From an uncultured Phycisphaerae bacterium (GTDB lineage: Bacteria > Planctomycetota > Phycisphaerae > UBA1845 > Fen-1342): 64,000 nucleotides of DNA. Both the position numbers and the translations under genes were made by a program. Under the pieces are notes generated by a model. The model was not told the DNA's origin, did no database searches, and worked only from the letters and a program-made list of their open reading frames with translations. The DNA is taken from assembly GCA_937928595.1 (NCBI GenBank), contig CALGJV010000022.1, positions 87,193-151,192 on the forward strand, given 5' to 3'. Below, piece after piece: positions 52,650-61,330 of the stretch; position 1 is the stretch's first letter, and each line of letters opens with the position of its first letter.

Positions 52650-54059
52650 ATGATCTCCGGAAATCCCGGTGGGAATGGCGGCGGTGGCGCGGACGCCCCG
52701 CGCGAGGGCGGGGAGCGCTCCGCCAACGCGGTACTGGCCCGCTACGGGGCCATGCGCTGGGTCGGCGAGTTCGCCTGCAAGCCGGCGCTGGAGGTACCCG
52801 TCGGGCGGCCGCTCGTCCTCCAGACCGAGCGCGGGATCGAGCTCGGCTGGCGCGTCGGACCCTGCAACCCGGGCTGCGATCGCGCGGCGTTCCAGCAGCA
52901 GGTACGTACGTACGTGGAGGGCAGCGGACCGGACTTCTGCCGGCCGCGTTCCGGTCGCGTCCTGCGCGTTGCCACTGAAGCCGACGTCCACGAACAGAAC
53001 CACCTGAACGCGCACATCAAGGAAGACATCGACTTCTGCGCGGAACTGGCGGCCGAGCTCGAGCTCGACATGCGAATCGTCACGGCCGAGCACCTGCTCG
53101 GCGGCGAGCGCATCGTGTTCTACTTCAGCGCCGGCACCCGCGTGGACTTCCGCCGGCTCGTGCGCGAACTGGCCGCGCGCTACCGCACGCGCATCGAGAT
53201 GCGCCAGGTCGGCTCGCGCGACGAAGCCCGACTCGTGGCCGACTACGAGGTGTGCGGGCGCGAGTGTTGCTGCCGGAACTTCCTCAAGAAGCTGCGGCCG
53301 GTCAACATGAAGATGGCCAAGCTTCAGAAATCGACGCTCGATCCGAGCAAGGTGTCGGGTCGCTGCGGCCGCCTCCGCTGCTGCCTGCGCTACGAACACC
53401 TCGGGTACGAGGAACTGGCCGCGCGTCTGCCCCGGTCGAACAGCCGCGTGGACACGGAGTTCGGGCCCGCGACCGTGCTCGACTGCCAGGTCCTGACGCA
53501 GCTCGTTTCGGTTCGCACGGACGACGACCGCGTCGTCACCATTCCGCTCGATGAAATCAAGGCGTTCGATCTGCCTCCGGCCCCGCCGCGACCGGTCCAG
53601 GCGCCCGATGCAGCGCGGGCCCGCGGCGAACCGCCGCCCCGCGACTCCGGCAAGCCCGGAGCCGAGCGCGCCACGCGCGGCAATCGCGACCGTACCGGCG
53701 GCCGCGGACCGCGCCCACGCTTCGGAGAGGCGTCCGGCGCAACCCCACCACCAGGCTACGCCCCGGATGCCGCCACGACGCCTCGCAAGGCACCGGAAGA
53801 CTCAAGTTCGGACAGGGCATCCGGCATGGCCGAGAGCATCCCCTCCTCCCCGAGCGACAGTGCTGCTCCACCGGGCGAGCGCGGAGCCGCCGGTGGCGAA
53901 CGGCACGGCTCGCGACGGCGCCGCCGCCGCGGCCGGCGTCCCGGCGGCAGCCGCCCCACGGGCCCGGCTTCGAGCCCGGAGGGCGGTGGCTCCGACAGCG
54001 GCCCCCGCGGATCGGCCCCGGGCACCGAACCGCCGACCGACGGTGGCGCGGTTGGTTGA
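52650..54059 (+). CDS. PSP1-domain protein (RicT/YaaT-like) with long disordered tail
   Basis: This 469-residue protein has a PSP1 core (about 25-310) with the cysteine clusters GPCNPGCDRA, VCGRECCCRNFLKKLRPVNM and SGRCGRLRCCLRYEH, the pattern found in RicT (YaaT). In Bacillus, RicT works with RicA and RicF, binds iron-sulfur clusters and helps RNase Y process mRNAs. ATEADVHEQNHLNAHIKEDI and VDFRRLVRELAARYRTRIEM are other family blocks. The last 150 residues are Pro/Gly/Arg/Ser-rich and basic, probably disordered and possibly RNA-binding. ricA and ricF are not in the window. A STAS gene follows after 79 bp. Confidence 0.88.
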   Translation: MISGNPGGNGGGGADAPREGGERSANAVLARYGAMRWVGEFACKPALEVPVGRPLVLQTERGIELGWRVGPCNPGCDRAAFQQQVRTYVEGSGPDFCRPRSGRVLRVATEADVHEQNHLNAHIKEDIDFCAELAAELELDMRIVTAEHLLGGERIVFYFSAGTRVDFRRLVRELAARYRTRIEMRQVGSRDEARLVADYEVCGRECCCRNFLKKLRPVNMKMAKLQKSTLDPSKVSGRCGRLRCCLRYEHLGYEELAARLPRSNSRVDTEFGPATVLDCQVLTQLVSVRTDDDRVVTIPLDEIKAFDLPPAPPRPVQAPDAARARGEPPPRDSGKPGAERATRGNRDRTGGRGPRPRFGEASGATPPPGYAPDAATTPRKAPEDSSSDRASGMAESIPSSPSDSAAPPGERGAAGGERHGSRRRRRRGRRPGGSRPTGPASSPEGGGSDSGPRGSAPGTEPPTDGGAVG

Positions 54060-54085
54060 CAGCGGCGGCGGGCGGCTCGTATGTT
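54056..54085 (+). promoter_or_regulatory. sigma-70-like promoter of the STAS gene
   Basis: A perfect TTGACA (54056-54061) is followed after 18 bp by TATGTT (54080-54085). It overlaps the stop codon of the PSP1 gene. The transcript would begin near 54092, ahead of both candidate ATGs. Confidence 0.5.
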
Positions 54086-54138
54086 CCGGCGTAACGCGCA
54101 GGATGCGCTGGGAGCTTGGACCAGGACAGGGTGCCGGT

Positions 54139-54477
54139 ATGCCAGTGCAGCAGTGGTCCGACAGCGTGATTCTCGGCGAGCTGGCGGACGACCCGCAGTT
54201 CACGGACGACCTGATGGCCATCATCGAGCAGTGCCGCAAGGATACGCGGCAGGACGTGCTGCTCAACATGGGCGGGGTGTCGTACCTGAACTCGTCAAAC
54301 GTGGCCTTGCTGCTGAAGCTGCGCAAGCTCGTGACGGTCACGAACCAGCGGCGGCTGCGGCTGGCGGGCGTAACGACGCGGGTGTGGGGGGTGTTCCTGG
54401 TGACGGGGCTGGACCGGCTCTTCGACTTCGTGGACGACGTGCCGAGCGGCCTGGCGTCGCTGCAATTGGGGGACTAG
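54139..54477 (+). CDS. STAS-domain protein (anti-sigma-factor antagonist-like)
   Basis: From ATG 54139 the protein has 112 residues, the size of a single STAS domain. SVILGELADDPQFTDDLMAI forms the first strands, and LNMGGVSYLNSSNVALLLKL holds the conserved serine site phosphorylated in SpoIIAA/RsbV relatives. The C-terminus GLDRLFDFVDDVPSGLASL is also typical. Such proteins respond to a kinase and phosphatase and release a sigma factor or other partner. No kinase gene is adjacent. ATG 54103 is an alternative start that would add 12 residues (MRWELGPGQGAG). Confidence 0.85.
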   Translation: MPVQQWSDSVILGELADDPQFTDDLMAIIEQCRKDTRQDVLLNMGGVSYLNSSNVALLLKLRKLVTVTNQRRLRLAGVTTRVWGVFLVTGLDRLFDFVDDVPSGLASLQLGD

Positions 54478-54559
54478 GGCGCGCGATCGCTCCGAGGCGG
54501 GGACGCCCGTGCGGGCTGCGCATGCGGAATGCGCCCGTCGGGAGGCCGGCCGTCGCGGG

Positions 54560-55507
54560 TCAGGCCGGCAGCGCGGCCACGAACTCGCGGATGAGCGTGT
54601 CCTGGTGCCGGTGATAGCCCCGGCAGGCGAGGGGATGCAACGCCGCCACGACCTGCCGGAACACTCGGCAGGCCAGCCGCTCCCAGCGCGTCGTCGCGGC
54701 CGCGACCCGGCGCTCGACGGTGGCATGGAAGACCGTCCACACGTCGTCGCGCAGCTTCTCGGGGGTCCCGAAGGCCCCGCACGGCACCGCGCAGCCGCGC
54801 TGAATGCTCGCCAGCAGCTCCGACTTCGTTTCCCCTGCGGAGAGCGTGTAAGTCGTGCCGACGCGGTGCGTGTGCGAGTCGCTACCCCCGACGAGCGTCT
54901 TGTCCCGCCCGGCGGTGGCCTGCCAGACGAACGCGTTGTGGGCGTAACTCCGGGCGCCGTTGAGCCCCTCGAAGACGGGGAACAGCTCGAGAACGCGCTC
55001 GAGCTGCCGCGTCGTCAGCGCGCGATGCTGCTCGGTCCAGGTCAGGTGATTCAACACGTACAGCTTGCCGATGCTGCGCAGGTACGGCACCAGCTCGTAC
55101 ATGTTGCCCCGCAGCCGCTGAATCTCGCGGTGCTGCTCCTCGTTGTGGTCGTAGACGTTCACATGAACGACCGTGCCGTCCTCGGGGAAGGCGACGGACA
55201 CTTCCTCGCCGACGATGAAGTCCGGCAGATCGCCGCAGCGATCCAGCAGCGCCCGACAGCCGTCGATCGTGTCGTGGTCGGTGATCGTGACGAAATCCAT
55301 GCCGCGGGCCTTCGCCAGGTCGTACACCTCCCACGGCTCCAGCAGCGGGTTCCACGACAGACCCGGCAGGAACGCGAGCGTCTCGACCGAGAACGTCGAG
55401 TGGCAATGCAGGTCGATCTTCGTGCCCGCGGCCCCCGTCCAGTCGCGCGGCCGCCCCACGCCGTCCGTGGCGTCGAAATGCTGTGGCATCATCGCTGGCC
55501 CTTCCAT
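54560..55507 (-). CDS. PHP-domain metal-dependent phosphoesterase
   Basis: This 315-residue protein has PHP motifs: DLHCHSTFSVETL (about 32-44), DFVTITDHDTIDG (about 71-83), a middle His in YVLNHLTWTEQH and GGSDSHTHRVGTTY near 227. These bind two or three metal ions and hydrolyse phosphoesters of nucleotides or sugars. The C-terminal 60 residues are helical and Arg-rich. The substrate is unknown. The leader (55508-55662) contains a long-range 14-bp stem that favours the minus strand, described separately, so the gene may be controlled by an RNA structure. Confidence 0.88.
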   Translation of the reverse strand: MEGPAMMPQHFDATDGVGRPRDWTGAAGTKIDLHCHSTFSVETLAFLPGLSWNPLLEPWEVYDLAKARGMDFVTITDHDTIDGCRALLDRCGDLPDFIVGEEVSVAFPEDGTVVHVNVYDHNEEQHREIQRLRGNMYELVPYLRSIGKLYVLNHLTWTEQHRALTTRQLERVLELFPVFEGLNGARSYAHNAFVWQATAGRDKTLVGGSDSHTHRVGTTYTLSAGETKSELLASIQRGCAVPCGAFGTPEKLRDDVWTVFHATVERRVAAATTRWERLACRVFRQVVAALHPLACRGYHRHQDTLIREFVAALPA

Positions 55508-55816
55508 GTGTCCCTCGTCCGTCCCGAATCTCGGGTCCGGATGTTAGGATTCCGCGAGTTTGCGGTGAAATCTCGCCCGAACAAATGCACACCTGTCCGA
55601 CGGCTCCCGGCCGCCAACAACACACGCAGGGCCTCGAACCCTGCCGCGCTCACGGAATCCTAGCGCGACGGATCGGATCCGCCCGAAAACACGCAGATTC
55701 GCCCGTGGGGTCGGCGGCCGCTTCCCGCGGCGCTCGGCATGCGGGTTCTCGGGGCCGGGGCGACGGGCCCGCCGTCGCCCGCGCGGGCCTCGCGCGGCGC
55801 CAATCGCCTTCGCCGT
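55508..55816. other. intergenic region with a structured leader candidate
   Basis: This 309-bp gap lies between the PHP gene and the end of polA. Only the 55545-55662 stem structure stands out; 55663-55816 is plain GC-rich DNA where I see nothing. Confidence 0.5.
55545..55662 (-). promoter_or_regulatory. candidate structured 5' leader of the PHP gene
   Basis: On the minus strand TAGGATTCCGTGAG (55662-55649) can pair with CTCGCGGAATCCTA (55558-55545): 13 Watson-Crick pairs plus one U-G wobble. The wobble exists only on the minus strand (it is C-A on the plus strand). Inside is a 6-bp hairpin GCAGGG-TTCGAGG-CCCTGC. It ends about 38 nt before ATG 55507. It might be a riboswitch-like leader, a protein-binding leader or a transposon scar. 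Confidence 0.45.
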
Positions 55817-58633
55817 CTACTTCGCCTCGAGCCAGTTCGCCCCCCACGCCACGTCCACCTTCAGCGGCACAGCCAGTTCCAGCGCCCCGCTCATCACGCT
55901 GCGTACGATGTCCGCCATGGCCGGGGCGGCGTCCCGCGGCGTCTCGCACACCAGCTCGTCATGTACCTGGAGCAACATCCGCAAGGGCAGCCGCTCCGAC
56001 GCAATCCGGCGGTGCAGCGCGATCATCGCCACCTTGATCAGGTCCGCCGCCGAGCCCTGGATCACCGTGTTCACCGCGAAACGCTCGGCCTGCGCGCGGA
56101 CGCTCGCGTTGCGCGACGCGAGGTTCTCGATCGGCCGCCAGCGTCCGAGGATCGTCCGCACACCCCCGTCCCGCCGGGCGTCGGCGATGCACTGGTCGAT
56201 GAACGCGCGAATCCGTGGATACCGGCGGAAGTACGCATCGATGAACGTCTGGGCCTCCGTCCGGCCCATGCCCGTCGCCTGCGCCAGTCCGAAAGCCGTC
56301 TGCCCGTAGATGATCCCGAAATTCACCGCCTTCGCCCGCCCGCGCATCTCCTTCGTCACCGCCTCGGGCGGCACCCCCGCGATCTGCGCGGCGACGAACG
56401 TATGAATATCCTGATCCGCAGCGAACGCCTGCCGCAGCGCCTCGTCTCCGCAGAAGTGCGCCAGCACCCGCAACTCCACCTGCGAGTAGTCGGCGACCAG
56501 CAGCACCTCGTCCGGCCGGCCCGGCACGAACGCCCGCCGAATCTGCCGCCCCAGCTCGGTCCGCACGGGGATGTTCTGGAGGTTCGGCTCGCTGCTCGAC
56601 AACCGGCCGGTCACCGTGCCCGTCTGGTGGTAGCTCGTGTGGATCCGCCCGGTGCGGCGCGCGCGCTCGCGCGGCAGCGCGTCCACGTACGTCCCGCGCA
56701 GCTTCTGAAGCTCCCGGTACTCCAGCAGCAGCGGAAAAATCGGGTGCCCGGTCTCCGCGGCGAGCGCTTCGAGCGTCTCGGCGTCGGTCGAACGCGTCGT
56801 CTTCGTGCGTCGCACGACCCGGAACCGCAGCTCGTCGAACAACACCTCGGCGAGTTGCTTGGGCGAGTCGAGGTTGAACGGCCGGCCGACGAGCGCGTGG
56901 ACCTGCGCCGCCAGGGCCTCCGCGCGAGCCGCCAGCTCGACGCCCATCCGCTCGAGGTACGGCACGTCGATCGCGATGCCCGCCGTCTCCATGTCCGTGA
57001 GCACGCGCACCAGGGGCATTTCCACGTCCGCGAACAGCGGCGCCACGCCGGCCGGTTCGAGCCGCGGCTCGAACAACCGGCTCAGCCGCCAGGTGTAGTC
57101 CGCGTCCTCCGCCGCGTATTCCGCAACCTGCTCGAGCGGCACCTGATCCATGCGGAGCTGGTCCCGCCCCCGGCCGATCAGGTCGGTGATCGGGATCATC
57201 CGGTGGCCGAGCAGCCGCTCGGCGAGATGGTCGAGCCCGTGCGAGGAGCTGGCCGGCTCAAGCACGAACGCCGCGATCATGGTGTCGAACAATGGCCCCT
57301 CGACCGGCAGCCCGGCCTGCCCGAGCACGATCAGGTCGTACTTGAGGTTCTGGCCGATCTTCCGGCGCGCCGGGTCCAGCAGGAGCGGCCCCAGGCGACG
57401 GCGCACCAGGTCCAGCGGCAGAACCGGCCCGTATACGCTGCGCACCGGGATGAAATAGCCGCGCCCCACCTCCCAGGCCAGCGAGATCCCCACCAGGTCG
57501 CAATCCACCGGACTGAGCGAGGTCGTCTCGGTGTCGAGCGCGAACTCCGGCTGGCGTGCCAGGTCGCTCAGCAGCGCTTCGAACTGCTCCGGCGTGTTGA
57601 CGAGCCGATAATCGCCGCCGTCCGGCTCGCGCAGACTGTCGGTAACCCCACCCGCAGGAACGGCCGCCGCGCGGTCCGGCTCCGGCGTCAGGCCCCCGCG
57701 GCGCGCGCTCTCGACCGCTGCAGCCGGGTCGGAGCCGCCATCCCGTCCGCCCCCGTCGGGCAGTTGCTCCAGTACGCGCCGCAGCCCGAGTTCGCGGAAG
57801 ATCGGCCGCGCGCGGTCCCAGCGCTGCCGGGCACACTCGGCTTGCGCCAGATCGAAATCGAGCGGCAGATCGGTCTGGAGCGTCACGAGCCGCCGCGTCC
57901 GTTCCATGTACGGCACGAACGCGAGCAGGCTCTCGCGCTGCTTCGGCTTCAACTCCGCCGCGTGCGCGAGGATCCCCTCGAGCGAGCCGTACTGCTGGAG
58001 CAACCGCGCGGCCGTCTTCGGCCCGATGCCCGGCACCCCCGGCACGTTGTCCACGCTGTCGCCCATGAGGATCTGAGCGTCGATCGCCTGCTCCGGCCGC
58101 CAGCCCTTGAGCGCCGGCAAGCCCTCAGCGGTCACCGTCTCGTCCTTCAGCGGGTCGTAGAGACAGACTCCGGGCCGCAGAAGCTGGTCGAGGTCCTTGT
58201 CGCGGCTGACGATCGTGATCTCCGGCGCCTCATCGGCGCCGGTTCCGCCGCCCGCGCGCGGGCGAAAGCGTTGCACGAGCGTCGCGATCACGTCGTCGGC
58301 CTCATAGCCCGTCCGCCGCAGCAACGGCACGCCCGCCGCCGCCAGGATCGCGATGATGCGCTCCTCCTGCGGACCGAGGTCCTCCGGCGGCGGCTCGCGG
58401 TGCGCCTTGTACTCCGGGTAGATCTGCCGCCGCAGCAGCAGGCTCTCGTCCGCGTCGAGCGCCACGACCAGGTAGTCCGGTCGCCGGTTTCGCAGCAGGT
58501 TCAGCAGCATCGTGCAGAACACGTGCACTGCCCGCGTTGGCTGGCCCGTCGGGGACGTGAGGGGGGCGAACGGGGCGAAGTACGCCCGGTAGATCTGAGC
58601 GTGACCGTCGATGACGAAGAGCGAGCGGGCCAT
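55817..58633 (-). CDS. polA: DNA polymerase I
   Basis: The product has 938 residues from ATG 58633, normal for PolA. The 5'-nuclease domain (1-290) starts [20 protein letters not shown] and has [11 protein letters not shown] and [19 protein letters not shown]. The proofreading domain keeps Exo I ([11 protein letters not shown]), Exo II ([11 protein letters not shown]) and Exo III ([10 protein letters not shown]), so 3'-5' activity is probably intact. The polymerase has motif [14 protein letters not shown], motif [13 protein letters not shown] and motif [11 protein letters not shown] Pro/Asp-rich linker of about 50 residues follows the nuclease part. A TAGGAT (58646-58641) lies 7 nt before the ATG, suggesting a leaderless start. 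Confidence 0.96.
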   Translation of the reverse strand: MARSLFVIDGHAQIYRAYFAPFAPLTSPTGQPTRAVHVFCTMLLNLLRNRRPDYLVVALDADESLLLRRQIYPEYKAHREPPPEDLGPQEERIIAILAAAGVPLLRRTGYEADDVIATLVQRFRPRAGGGTGADEAPEITIVSRDKDLDQLLRPGVCLYDPLKDETVTAEGLPALKGWRPEQAIDAQILMGDSVDNVPGVPGIGPKTAARLLQQYGSLEGILAHAAELKPKQRESLLAFVPYMERTRRLVTLQTDLPLDFDLAQAECARQRWDRARPIFRELGLRRVLEQLPDGGGRDGGSDPAAAVESARRGGLTPEPDRAAAVPAGGVTDSLREPDGGDYRLVNTPEQFEALLSDLARQPEFALDTETTSLSPVDCDLVGISLAWEVGRGYFIPVRSVYGPVLPLDLVRRRLGPLLLDPARRKIGQNLKYDLIVLGQAGLPVEGPLFDTMIAAFVLEPASSSHGLDHLAERLLGHRMIPITDLIGRGRDQLRMDQVPLEQVAEYAAEDADYTWRLSRLFEPRLEPAGVAPLFADVEMPLVRVLTDMETAGIAIDVPYLERMGVELAARAEALAAQVHALVGRPFNLDSPKQLAEVLFDELRFRVVRRTKTTRSTDAETLEALAAETGHPIFPLLLEYRELQKLRGTYVDALPRERARRTGRIHTSYHQTGTVTGRLSSSEPNLQNIPVRTELGRQIRRAFVPGRPDEVLLVADYSQVELRVLAHFCGDEALRQAFAADQDIHTFVAAQIAGVPPEAVTKEMRGRAKAVNFGIIYGQTAFGLAQATGMGRTEAQTFIDAYFRRYPRIRAFIDQCIADARRDGGVRTILGRWRPIENLASRNASVRAQAERFAVNTVIQGSAADLIKVAMIALHRRIASERLPLRMLLQVHDELVCETPRDAAPAMADIVRSVMSGALELAVPLKVDVAWGANWLEAK

Positions 58634-58729
58634 GCCGTGCATCCTACTGCCGCCGCAGCCGACGGAGCGAGCCGCGGGCCGGCCGGATACACTGTCCTGG
58701 CCGGCCTTGGCGCCGGTACGGAGCCTGCC

Positions 58730-59266
58730 ATGTCGTCCAACCACTGGGACCGGATCGAACTGCTCCAGGGGGACATCACGCGTCTCGCCGTCGACGCGAT
58801 CGTCAACGCCGCCAACACGCAGCTCGCCGGCGGCGGCGGTGTGGACGGCGCGATCCATCGTGCGGCCGGGGCGGCCGAGCTCCAGGCGGCGTGCCGGGCG
58901 ATCGGCGGCTGTGCCACGGGTGACGCGGTGATTACGCCGGGCTTCCGCCTGCCCGCGCGCTACATCATCCACACCGTCGGGCCGGTCTATCGCGACGGCC
59001 GGCACGGCGAGCCCGAGCTGCTCGCGTCGTGCTACCGCCGTTCGCTGGAACTGGCGGTCGCGCACGGCGTGCGGTCGCTCGCGTTCCCCGCCATCAGCAC
59101 CGGCGTATACGGTTATCCGCTGGCCGCCGCGACGGAGATCGCGCTGCGTACGACCGCCGAGTTCCTGGCCGGCCGGAGCCTGCCGGAACGTGCCTTGTTC
59201 GTGTTCTTCAGCCCCGGCGACTTCGCCGCGGCGCAGGCCGTCGCGGCGCGCCTGTGGCCGGGCTGA
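58730..59266 (+). CDS. macro-domain protein (O-acetyl-ADP-ribose deacetylase-like)
   Basis: This 178-residue protein is a single macro domain. [20 protein letters not shown] and [19 protein letters not shown] bind ADP-ribose. [20 protein letters not shown] and [15 protein letters not shown] follow, then [18 protein letters not shown]. The set matches YmdB/MacroD-type enzymes that hydrolyse O-acetyl-ADP-ribose and remove ADP-ribose from proteins. ATG 58730 has GGAG 7 nt upstream. It diverges from polA, with about 96 bp between the two starts. Confidence 0.92.
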   Translation: MSSNHWDRIELLQGDITRLAVDAIVNAANTQLAGGGGVDGAIHRAAGAAELQAACRAIGGCATGDAVITPGFRLPARYIIHTVGPVYRDGRHGEPELLASCYRRSLELAVAHGVRSLAFPAISTGVYGYPLAAATEIALRTTAEFLAGRSLPERALFVFFSPGDFAAAQAVAARLWPG

Positions 59267-59311
59267 CCGCCGCGCCGCCCCGGCCGGCGAACCGCAGCGC
59301 CGTTAAATCGC

Positions 59312-59340
59312 GTGGCGGGCCGCATACACAAGCCCGCCAC
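59312..59340. terminator. hairpin between convergent genes
   Basis: GTGGCGGG (59312-59319) and CCCGCCAC (59333-59340) are a perfect 8-bp inverted repeat with a 13-nt loop. It lies between the stops of the macro-domain and sigma-factor genes, so it could serve both. There is no T-run. Confidence 0.35.
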
Positions 59341-59380
59341 AGACGACCTGCCACTGGCTATCGGTGTAGGAGGAGACCGA

Positions 59381-61072
59381 TCAGCTACTGAGCAGTTTTT
59401 CGACCTCGTCCGCGAACGACGCGCGGAGCTTTGCGATCGCTCGCACTTCGAGCTGTCGAATGCGTTCCTTCGAGACACCCAGCCGCTGCCCGATCTGCTC
59501 GAGCGTCTGCGCACCGTGCCGACCCTCCAGGCCGTAACGCTGCCGCAGGATCGTGCGCTCGCGCAGGTCGAGGCAATCCAGCATCCGCTCGAGCGTGCTC
59601 CGCATCGCGGCGAGCTGGTCGCTTTCCACGCCATCGGGCGCCGCCGGCAGCGGCGCCGTCTCGAGCACTTCTTCCCAGCCGGTCTGGTAGCGCTCGTGGT
59701 GCAGGTGCTGCTCCGGGATCGTCCGGGCGAAGTTCCGGATCACCGCCCACGACGCGTAGGTGCTGAACTTGAAGCCGCGCGTGTAGTCGAACTTGTCGAC
59801 CGCCCGCATCAGCGACACGTTCCCGTCGCTCACCAGTTCGAACAGGTCCTGGTTCGGCCGGATGTGCCGCTTGGCGATGCTCACCACGAGCCGCAGGTTC
59901 GCCTGCACAATGTCGTTCTTCACCGCGGCCGCGGCGGCCAGCAGTCGCTCGACCTCGTCCAGCTCGCTGGCCCGCACCGTCTCCGGGTCGATCGCGGCCA
60001 GCCGCCGGGCGGCCTGGTATCGGAGGTAGTTCATGCGCCGGAACAGGGTGACCTCGCCCGCGGCGGTCAGCAGCGGGAGCCGGAAGAGCTGCGCCAGGTA
60101 CGGCGGCAAATCGCTCGGAGCCCGACGCGTCCCCTCGCTGCGGCTCTGCCAGAGGCCCTCCGGCGGATCCTCGCCAAGCAAACGCTGCTCGGCGTCCGGG
60201 GCGTCGAACTCCGGGCTGGCGATGTACTCGATTCGCTGCTCTTTCAGGTGCCGGGCCCGCATCTGCGTGACGGCCCGGTAGATCCACTGTGCCGGACGGC
60301 CGAACCGCTGCGCCAGCGCCTCGACCGACGCCCCGTCGGTGTACGCTTCCCAGATCGCCAGCCGCAGCTCATCGCCCTCGGCGCGCGCGGCGAGGCGGTT
60401 GAACAGCCCGACCTCCGGATGGGCGTCGTTGTAGCTCTTGAGGATCAGGCGAATCGTCTCGACCGCCCGCCCCGTCTCCGTCGCAATCTGCCGCGCGACC
60501 CCGTTGATCGTCCGCTGCCCGCCCTGCACCAGGGCCCGCGCGCGGGAGACGATGATCTCGCGCTCCGATTCGGACAGCTGCGAGAAGGCCGCCCCGCGGG
60601 TGACGAGGTCGGCGTGATGCGCCACAAACTGACGGACGCACCGATCCGGGAACAGCAACCGCTTCCGGTGGTCCTCGAAGCGGAACTTCCAGCCGACCAG
60701 GCCCCGCCGCCGCCAGCGGAAAATCGTCTTCGTGCTGACTTCGAACCGCGTCGCCAACTCGTTGACGCAAAACAGCGGCTCGATCCACGGGCCCACCGTG
60801 AGGGCGGCATCCTCGCTAAGGTCCTCGGCCAGAAGAACCAAGTCGGTCGTCAGCAAGCCGCCGTCCAGCAGTTGCTGGTCACTGTCGGACTCGCCCACCG
60901 GCCGGAACCCGGTCAGTGCGTGACAAATGAACTCGAACGGGTACACCTTGCCGCGCTCGACGACCGTCAGCAGGAACTGAATGTTCAGTAGCTGCCGCAG
61001 CCGCAGGCGACGAGGGCCGCGCTTGAGCTGAGATGCGAGATTCGCGATGTCGGAGAGTTTGTAGCGTTCCAT
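59381..61072 (-). CDS. sigma-70 family sigma factor with N-terminal HTH region
   Basis: This 563-residue protein ends in a clear sigma-70 set. Region 2 is about 365-445 (NLRLVVSIAKRHIRPNQDLF, then VDKFDYTRGFKFSTYASWAV). Region 4 is about 500-560 (RQRYGLEGRHGAQTLEQIGQ, then VSKERIRQLEVRAIAKL). Its first 340 residues are not region 1 of RpoD. They contain FCVNELATRFEVSTKTIFRW followed by RRRGLVGWKF, a MerR-like helix-turn-helix, and VEALAQRFGRPAQWIYRAVT, a second HTH. I recall sigma factors of this type in planctomycetes. Region 1.1 is absent, so it may be an alternative rather than the primary factor. The upstream gap is AT-richer and has a palindrome at 61234-61250. Confidence 0.88.
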   Translation of the reverse strand: MERYKLSDIANLASQLKRGPRRLRLRQLLNIQFLLTVVERGKVYPFEFICHALTGFRPVGESDSDQQLLDGGLLTTDLVLLAEDLSEDAALTVGPWIEPLFCVNELATRFEVSTKTIFRWRRRGLVGWKFRFEDHRKRLLFPDRCVRQFVAHHADLVTRGAAFSQLSESEREIIVSRARALVQGGQRTINGVARQIATETGRAVETIRLILKSYNDAHPEVGLFNRLAARAEGDELRLAIWEAYTDGASVEALAQRFGRPAQWIYRAVTQMRARHLKEQRIEYIASPEFDAPDAEQRLLGEDPPEGLWQSRSEGTRRAPSDLPPYLAQLFRLPLLTAAGEVTLFRRMNYLRYQAARRLAAIDPETVRASELDEVERLLAAAAAVKNDIVQANLRLVVSIAKRHIRPNQDLFELVSDGNVSLMRAVDKFDYTRGFKFSTYASWAVIRNFARTIPEQHLHHERYQTGWEEVLETAPLPAAPDGVESDQLAAMRSTLERMLDCLDLRERTILRQRYGLEGRHGAQTLEQIGQRLGVSKERIRQLEVRAIAKLRASFADEVEKLLSS

Positions 61073-61233
61073 CTGGACACCGTAGTGCGGGGACAGACCT
61101 TCAGCCCGCAGCTACGTTCGGTCGATTATCGCCAGATGGATCAAACGATGCGTTCGAGAATGAATGATTTTCGGGCGACCGATCGCAGTTGCTATCGTGT
61201 TTTCCAGGTTCTGATCAGCACTCCTTCAAGCTC

Positions 61234-61250
61234 GCTCACGATTCGTGAGC
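61234..61250. promoter_or_regulatory. 17-bp perfect palindrome between sigma factor and mltA
   Basis: GCTCACGA-T-TCGTGAGC is a perfect 8-bp inverted repeat with one central base. It lies 162 bp upstream of the sigma-factor start and could be an operator of a dimeric regulator or part of a hairpin. The gap 61073-61330 holds no gene. Confidence 0.35.
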
Positions 61251-61330
61251 AATGATCTACCCGGATTATCGTGAGGCGTCCACGCAACGTCAACTGAAAA
61301 GTTCAGTTTCCGCGCGGAACTTGCCGCTGT

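Noticed and set aside
55628..55646. T-arm-like CAGGG-TTCGAGG-CCCTG in the PHP leader
   Set aside because: No other tRNA arms are present; it is better explained as a hairpin inside the larger leader stem.
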